Origin: Ricinus communis
Taxonomy: Eukaryota > Streptophyta > Magnoliopsida > Malpighiales > Euphorbiaceae
Direction of reading: 5' to 3'
Length of the DNA: 64,000 bases
Assembly (NCBI RefSeq): GCF_019578655.1
Contig: NC_063264.1
Coordinates: 9,775,213-9,839,212 of the forward strand
In this document: positions 58,501 to 64,000 of the stretch, in pieces
Layout of the letters: each line of letters starts with the position of its first letter
Position numbering within the stretch: the first letter of the stretch is position 1
Notes under the pieces: model-generated
Databases searched by the model: none
Told to the model about the DNA's origin: nothing
What the model saw: only the letters and a program-made list of their open reading frames with translations
Program-made: the position numbers and the translations under genes

Positions 58501-60638
58501 GCTCATATCTTTAGCATGAGTTATTTGTACACTGGAGACAATTTAACATGTCAATCATATAACCTAATCTAAACTATTCACAATCCAAGGTTCTTAGAAT
58601 TACTTATAGCAATATTATCTGAAGTTAGTACTGCGGTGGTTTAGTACATTACCGAAATAACTAAGCGGAATTCAAATAATTACGATCAGATCTTGCCATT
58701 ACACTTTTCTTGAATAATCAGTTATAACATGTTTGAAGTAATTGAAACGCTTTATTTCAACTTTTTATTCTGTTTGACTAAATATTTTGGGACCTGGGTG
58801 TCTAAGTGTTCTTCATATTTTGTGACATTGTGATTGCTTATCCGTGTTCTTGACAATGACTTGAAATCAATGCAGGAACATAGCACAACTTGCAAAGGTT
58901 AAAATTATGAAAACAAAAGGTCAATGGGAGGACCTCATCATACCTAGCAGGTGACAAAATATTCTTTTTGCAGTACAGACTTCTTACTCTCTTCCCCTAA
59001 AAATTAGTATCAGTTTCTCAATTGAATGATTTGATCACAAAACTACAGAGTTTCTATAAAACCTAAAATGAGTGTTTTGGTCAACATGGGAATGTTTTGC
59101 TCTTGATGTTCTTTTGGGAATTAAATAGCGCTTAACATTTCTTAAAGGGGAGAAAACATCACTGCCAACTATTGGGATTGTGGGAATGCCATCTTCTCTT
59201 CTTCTACTTTTCAATTGCACTCATCCTGAATTCGAAAATTGGAGTTTGATTTCTATTGGTAACTCCATTTCTATTTTTGACTTCTCCCTTTCCATATTCT
59301 TCTTGTAATTAGAACTTTCTTTGTAGTAAACTGCATCAAAGTGCTTCCAGTTTTTGTATCTATCCAGTGAAGATCTCATAGCATAGATGCCTTTAGGTTT
59401 CCCTCTTTCCTATGCTGTGGACAATTGTCTCTATCAACAATGGACCCTTTGAAAAAAAATTGTTTTTGCTGCATTTGGTTATTTGGTTCTTTGTCTTTTC
59501 TTCTTCCTATTCCCGCATTTGTTCTGTTTATGCCTTATTAAATTCACCATGCAACATGGATAAACCATTCCAAGTGCAATAAAAATGCAATGACTCGTTT
59601 TCTGACTCTTTACATCTTTGATATACAGCATCAGGTCTATCGTATGCCTCAACTTACCCAGTTTTTCTGGTGGTCTCAATCCTTGGGGAAAACCCAGCGG
59701 GAGGAAATTGCATGATGTTAGTTTTCTGTCTCAACATACACACAGGCAGACATATTATATATACTTCCTGCGACTATGCATGTTCATATACACAGACAAT
59801 ATTGCTGCATGACTTGAATAAAGTTGCTATCTCCTACTCAGAGCATTTCCTGTCAGTCAGTCATCTTCTCACTTGCAAAATCTTTCTTTTACAGAGGGAA
59901 CTGACACCTCCATTTGTAGATGATGGCCTCATTGAGGTTGTCGGTTTTAGGAATGCTTGGCATGGGCTTGTTCTTCTTACTCCAAATGGGCATGGGACTC
60001 GTCTTGCACAGGTATGAAACAATGCAATTTTCTTAGCGAAGTGATATTGAAACTCCTGCTACTTGAGATTTCTTTTCCTTTTCCTTTGATATCAAAAATG
60101 AGATCATGGGAGTGTAGAATCTATTTTAGGGTAAATGTATTATATATCTGTGTTGAACATATCAGCGTTCAAATATTACTGAAACATATGTGCAATGATG
60201 AGAATAGACATTTATATCGTAAACAATTACATACATTTTAACATCAAAAGCACACTCTGAATTTACAAGAGGCTGACATTTTATCTCTCTATTTGTCTGC
60301 AGGCAAGTAGAATTCGTTTCGAGTTCCATAAAGGTGCAGCTGACCACACATTCATGAGAATTGATGGGGAACCTTGGAAACAACCACTCCCTGTTGATGA
60401 TGACACAGTTGTTGTGGAGATTTCGAATCACAGCCAAGTGACCATGCTTGCCACACCATTATGTCGATCCAAAAGTATACATGATCCAGCATCACCTACT
60501 AACATTGACCATGATGAAGAGGAGGATAATACTGATGAAGATGATGAATCTGCTGAAGATTGGGAAGAACGGAGAAAGTTTGGAGCTGCTGACACTTTCA
60601 AATTTCCAGATGATTTTGACATATCTCAACTTAGTTAA
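52569..60638 (+). CDS. DGK5: diacylglycerol kinase, plant cluster III (DGK5-like)
   Basis: Thirteen exons, all with GT/AG sites and continuous phase: 52569-52651, 52735-52963, 53431-53553, 53681-53809, 54227-54312, 55235-55358, 55743-55791, 56395-56477, 57274-57341, 58876-58950, 59629-59716, 59895-60011, 60303-60638. The protein is 529 aa. It phosphorylates diacylglycerol with ATP to phosphatidic acid, a membrane lipid signal in stress and defence. The catalytic domain runs from ~75 ('[17 protein letters not shown]') with the ATP-binding 'GGDGTAG' (148-154) and 'PLGTGNN' (175-181). The accessory domain follows to ~415 ('[14 protein letters not shown]', '[12 protein letters not shown]'). There are no C1 or EF-hand domains, as in clusters II and III. 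Tail: '[13 protein letters not shown]', an acidic Asp/Glu stretch and '[17 protein letters not shown]', typical of DGK5. The first ATG of exon 1 is used; a second Met is four codons in. All family residues seen are intact. Confidence 0.92.
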
Positions 60639-61610
60639 GCAAGGAACTCGGTGTTCCTTTCATGTGCCATTCTCCATAGTTTTCTACTGCTGATTAGCCT
60701 CAGGTTTTGGTTGCATTTTAGGTTATTCCTTTTTCTATAGTTGAGGACTCCCATGATCAGGAGAACCGAATGCATTCAGTCACAGTGTACAGCTAAATAT
60801 ACTTTCTATACTATCTACCCTAGAAAAGAAAAGATCAATTTACAGAATCATGGGTGGATGTCTGAACTTTCCCACGATACTCCACATCTTACAGTGTTTG
60901 GTATCACCTCTTTACAATGAGATTATTTCCATAAACAAAAAACGGTATCAACAGAAATTTTGTGCAATTTAGCTGCAGATTGTTGTGCTGTTACTCAACT
61001 ATGCTGCATAAAACTGTGGAATTGATGCTTAACCTGAACTAATTTCAGATTGTTTAGTGATGAATTGCATGAATGAACAGAAATAACTGTTGAAAGAATC
61101 CTAATAAAAAAAACATTTGCAAGACAACATTGTTATCGACTATGAAAACCATTTGTTTATTCACAAAATCACATAAACCAATAATCAGTTAATTCAAGCT
61201 TGTATATGGGCATGAAGGTTCAAGCACCAATTACTAAAACTTGGGTCTTGGAGATCTTACTGAAAAACCATTTGTTTATTCTATGGAGGGCAAGCTGCAC
61301 ATAGTTTAGAATAAGAACAAACCAGAATTTTATCATTATTATTATTATAATACAAGGAGCAAACAAGAATTTTCAATCCTACCCCTCCATCCATTATTAT
61401 TTATTTACAATTTATTATATAGAACCCCTCTCTTTCTCTCAATGCTGTCCCTGTCCCCATTCAATGATACTTGGAGCTTTTCTTAATAATACCACTTGCT
61501 AAAAACTACTGGCTTCCCTAAACTACTGGTGAGACCTTTGCTGGTATATCTCACCAATCCACTCCTATCATTAATTTATCTTTTTATTAATTTATTATAA
61601 CACTTTCCTC
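60639..61610. other. intergenic DNA between DGK and wound-induced gene
   Basis: DGK 3' UTR, then spacer with a short ATT repeat near 61330-61350. No gene. Confidence 0.6.
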
Positions 61611-61617
61611 TATATAA
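61611..61617 (+). promoter_or_regulatory. TATA box of wound-induced gene 1
   Basis: 'tatataa' lies 113 bp upstream of the ATG at 61730, a plausible core promoter position for this short gene. Confidence 0.65.
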
Positions 61618-61729
61618 GTGCAACAACACATCTCATATCCCACAACAAATCATACAGCAAATTAAGCATCTCACATCAAACAGAAAAACTATTTCAGTAA
61701 TCTGTCACTTAACAAAAGAAGTTATCAGC

Positions 61730-62005
61730 ATGAGTTCAACAAGCAGAGCTTGGATGGTAGCAGCAAGCATAGGAGTAGTAGAGGCATTGAAAGATCAAGG
61801 CTTGTGTAGATGGAACTATGCATTCAGGTCAATTCAGCAACATGCTAAGAACAATATCAGAAGATCATATTCTCAACACCCTAAAATGCTCTCTTCACTT
61901 TCCTCTTCTGCTGATTTGTCTAAGAAGCTTGAAGATGAGAAATTGAAGAAGTCTGAAGAATCACTCAGAACTGTTATGTATTTAAGTTGTTGGGGTCCTA
62001 ATTGA
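61730..62005 (+). CDS. small wound-induced protein (DUF3774 family), copy 1
   Basis: Single-exon gene for 91 aa. 'SRAWMVAASIGVVEALKDQG' followed by 'CRWNY' near the N-terminus and 'RTVMYLSCWGPN' at the C-terminus are the two conserved blocks of plant DUF3774 wound-responsive proteins, with a variable Ser/Lys-rich middle. Members are strongly induced by wounding, and some are precursors or regulators of defence; the molecular role is not settled. The N-terminal hydrophobic run is short and is not a clear signal peptide. It is convergent with a near-identical copy at 63164-63433. Confidence 0.92.
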   Translation: MSSTSRAWMVAASIGVVEALKDQGLCRWNYAFRSIQQHAKNNIRRSYSQHPKMLSSLSSSADLSKKLEDEKLKKSEESLRTVMYLSCWGPN

Positions 62006-62340
62006 ACCCTCATTATTTATTTATTTTTCTTATATAAATGTACAGATATGCAGCTTTCCTTCAGTTTTACATGTATGAGTACCTTCATCTCTTCTATGAA
62101 TGGAATTTCAGTAATTAATATTGGTATAAATAAAACTTGCATAAAATCCTTACACATTTACACTCGCACAAATAACTTCAGTGCACAGGCTCACTTTAAC
62201 TCTTACACTACTGCTCACTCCAAAACACAACTAATATACTTATATCTTACCAATTTTCTATGGTCTTACTTTCAAAATTTACTAAAGTTAACCGAGCAAT
62301 TAAAATATTAGCGAAACTGTTATGGCTGCTAAGATCAACT
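62006..62340. other. 3' region of wound-induced gene 1
   Basis: 3' UTR and spacer. The frame 62048-62311 has no family features. Confidence 0.5.
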
Positions 62341-62600
62341 AATTATGGCTCAAAATAGAGAGAAACAAATTGCAGATGGAAAAAAAGAACTGACAGGCAA
62401 TTTTGACGTTGGGGATCAAGTGTACCTAAAATTGAAACCTTATAATCCAGAATCAATTCCTATGAGGAAGTGTGTCAAGCTAGTAGCTAGCAAGACATTA
62501 TGGTCCATTCAAAGTCTTAGCTAAGATAGGACCAGTTCTAATTCTCAAAAGAAACATCAACTGTCTCATCATGTAATCCTTCAAGAGAACTTAATAGGTA
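62341..62600 (+). pseudogene. Ty3/gypsy polyprotein C-terminal relic
   Basis: Plus-strand reading 'NFDVGDQVYLKLKPY' followed by 'RKCVKLVASK' and, after a frameshift, 'FKVLAKIGPVLI' matches the segment after the integrase core in gypsy pol proteins. It is short and frameshifted. Confidence 0.7.
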
Positions 62601-63163
62601 CTGATGTGAAGAATTCCAACAGTTACCTCAAGTTAACAATACTGATGGATTTAAGGTATAGCTTGTAACTATCTTACAAATAAGGGGAACTGTATACATA
62701 ATATATATATATATATAAAGAAAAGAGAAGGCAGAAAATTTCTTTGGTTACATATAACTGATCAAGAAGCTACCAAGGAGGATTTTTCATTCATGAAATT
62801 TCAATTTCCTTTTCTTTTCCTTTAAAGGAGAACTCCAAGAGGGGAGTACTGCTAGGATCTCTTAAGCAGAATAAATAGTTCTGCAAAATAGAGCACCAAG
62901 TAAATCAATACTTCTCTTTTTCTTTCCCTTTGCTTTTTATCCCTTAAAAAGAGTCTGGTTCATATGATTTTGGGAAGTATAGCTTTGTGTTGAAACAAGA
63001 AGCAGGAGAGCTGAAAAATTACAACTAAATTGGTTTCCAAAACTGGAAATATCAATATTACCTCTTTAATTCAAAACTTAGTTGCATTCATAGATGAGCT
63101 GAAGGTACTCATACATGTATGATGAAGGAAAACTACATATTTACAAAAATGAATAATGAGGTT
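62601..63163. other. spacer between convergent wound-induced genes
   Basis: Includes a (TA)n stretch at about 62701-62716 and the 3' UTR of the minus-strand gene. No gene recognised. Confidence 0.5.
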
Positions 63164-63433
63164 TTAATTAGGACCCCAACAGCTTAAATACATAACAGTT
63201 CTAAGTGATTCTTCAGACTTCTTCAATTTCTCATCTTTAAGCTTCTGAGACACAGCAGAAGAAGAAAGTGAAGAGAGCATTTTAGGGTGTTGAGAATATG
63301 ATCTGATACTGTTCTTCGCATGGTGCTGAAGTGATCTCAATGCATAATTCCATCTACACAATCCTTGATCTTTTAATGCCTCTACTACTCCTATACTTGC
63401 TGCTACCATCCAAGCTCTGCTTGTCGAACTCAT
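63164..63433 (-). CDS. small wound-induced protein (DUF3774 family), copy 2
   Basis: Single exon, 89 aa from ATG 63433. It is identical to copy 1 over the first ~30 residues apart from none or one change, and identical at the C-terminal 'SEESLRTVMYLSCWGPN'. Changes cluster in the middle ('SLQHHAKNSIRSYSQ' against 'SIQQHAKNNIRRSYSQ'; 'SAVSQKLKD' against 'SADLSKKLED'). Both ends of the protein are therefore under constraint. A GAT/CAT-type trinucleotide run (about 63434-63453) lies just before the ATG. Confidence 0.92.
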   Translation of the reverse strand: MSSTSRAWMVAASIGVVEALKDQGLCRWNYALRSLQHHAKNSIRSYSQHPKMLSSLSSSAVSQKLKDEKLKKSEESLRTVMYLSCWGPN

Positions 63434-63580
63434 GGTGATGATGATGATGATGATTTTTCACCTTTTCTGTTGATATATAGATCAAACCGAATCAAGATTT
63501 GAGAACAGAATGAGAAACAGATGTGTATGTTTCTTGATTTTGTGCTTGTGATTTGGGGAAATGAAGTGCGAGGCAGGTCT

Positions 63581-63588
63581 TTTATATA
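63581..63588 (-). promoter_or_regulatory. TATA box of wound-induced gene 2
   Basis: Minus-strand 'tatataaa' lies about 148 bp upstream of the ATG at 63433. Confidence 0.6.
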
Positions 63589-64000
63589 TGTAGAAAACCA
63601 AGAAAGTGACAAAGAAATTGGTGGTTTGGAAAAAATAAACCAGAGGCAGAGATGGTTTTACTTGTAGAATTGGTACAAAGCCAATTGTATTCCTCTCTTG
63701 CTTGGCCTTTTCGGCAGTTGTATTTTTTTATTAGGCCACTTGTTTTACTCATTTGTGACATTGAATTGAGACTTCTGACTATGAGGGAGTCAGAGAGAAT
63801 AGACAAAAGAGGGGATAGTGATCATAAGAAAATATAGAGACAAGGTTTGGTCATGGGGTGAGTCAGCTAAATTTTAACTGTTTAATTTCGTTCCATTGTT
63901 GGAGCAATAGTTTTACTGTTAAGCGCATTTTTTATATATTGGCTAGGACCAAGTTAGAGGGGCTTTACAGCTAAGTCATTCTATTTTTTTCCCATTGGCA
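63589..64000. other. upstream region of wound-induced gene 2
   Basis: Promoter-side DNA up to the window end; no further gene is recognised. Confidence 0.5.

Overview
The window is nuclear DNA of a flowering plant: very AT-rich, intron-containing genes with GT/AG splice sites, plant-only gene families (R2R3-MYB, S-domain receptor kinase, wound-induced DUF3774 proteins, PPR) and many retroelement relics. A eudicot is certain from the gene types. A Malpighiales/Euphorbiaceae species is only a guess from base composition and gene flavour. No bacterial operon, CRISPR array or tRNA was seen.

Layout. 1-6.4 kb is gene-free and holds two solo LTRs (one a Cassandra-type TRIM LTR carrying 5S-rRNA-like promoter sequence, with a perfect 5-bp target duplication), several local tandem duplications and long (TA)n tracts. 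6.45-11.44 kb is a decayed Ty1/copia element on the minus strand, with both LTRs, primer-binding site and polypurine tract recognisable. 11.44-20.42 kb is a rearranged endogenous pararetrovirus (Caulimoviridae, florendovirus-like). A plus-strand part (leader, movement and capsid regions) is fused to a minus-strand part (capsid, zinc finger, protease, RT, RNase H, a second ORF). This creates a 1,680-bp inverted repeat and a 760-bp direct repeat. Every long reading frame in it is interrupted or rearranged.

21.4-25.2 kb (minus) is a seven-exon G-type lectin S-receptor-like kinase gene whose exon sizes fit the family. It has a G-to-A change in the donor of intron 3 and lacks the invariant catalytic lysine. 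Remnants of a second copy lie near 27-28.1 kb. 29.1-30.2 kb (minus) is an intact F-box gene, and a broken paralogue lies at 44.7-45.8 kb (plus). 31.5-33.9 kb holds Ty3/gypsy relics. 35.1-36.7 kb (minus) is a three-exon R2R3-MYB of the MYB41/74/102 type. 36.7-44.7 kb is AT-rich and gene-free. 46.6-46.9 kb is a PPR gene fragment, and 47.4-47.9 kb is a foldback MITE with ~200-bp arms.

52.6-60.6 kb (plus) is a complete 13-exon plant diacylglycerol kinase gene (DGK5-like, 529 aa). 61.7-63.4 kb is a convergent pair of near-identical small wound-induced (DUF3774) genes with a gypsy relic between them. DGK, MYB102-like, S-domain kinase, F-box and wound-induced genes all belong to families linked to stress or wound responses, but the sequence gives no evidence that they act as a unit. 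The most unusual structure is the inverted-repeat viral locus.
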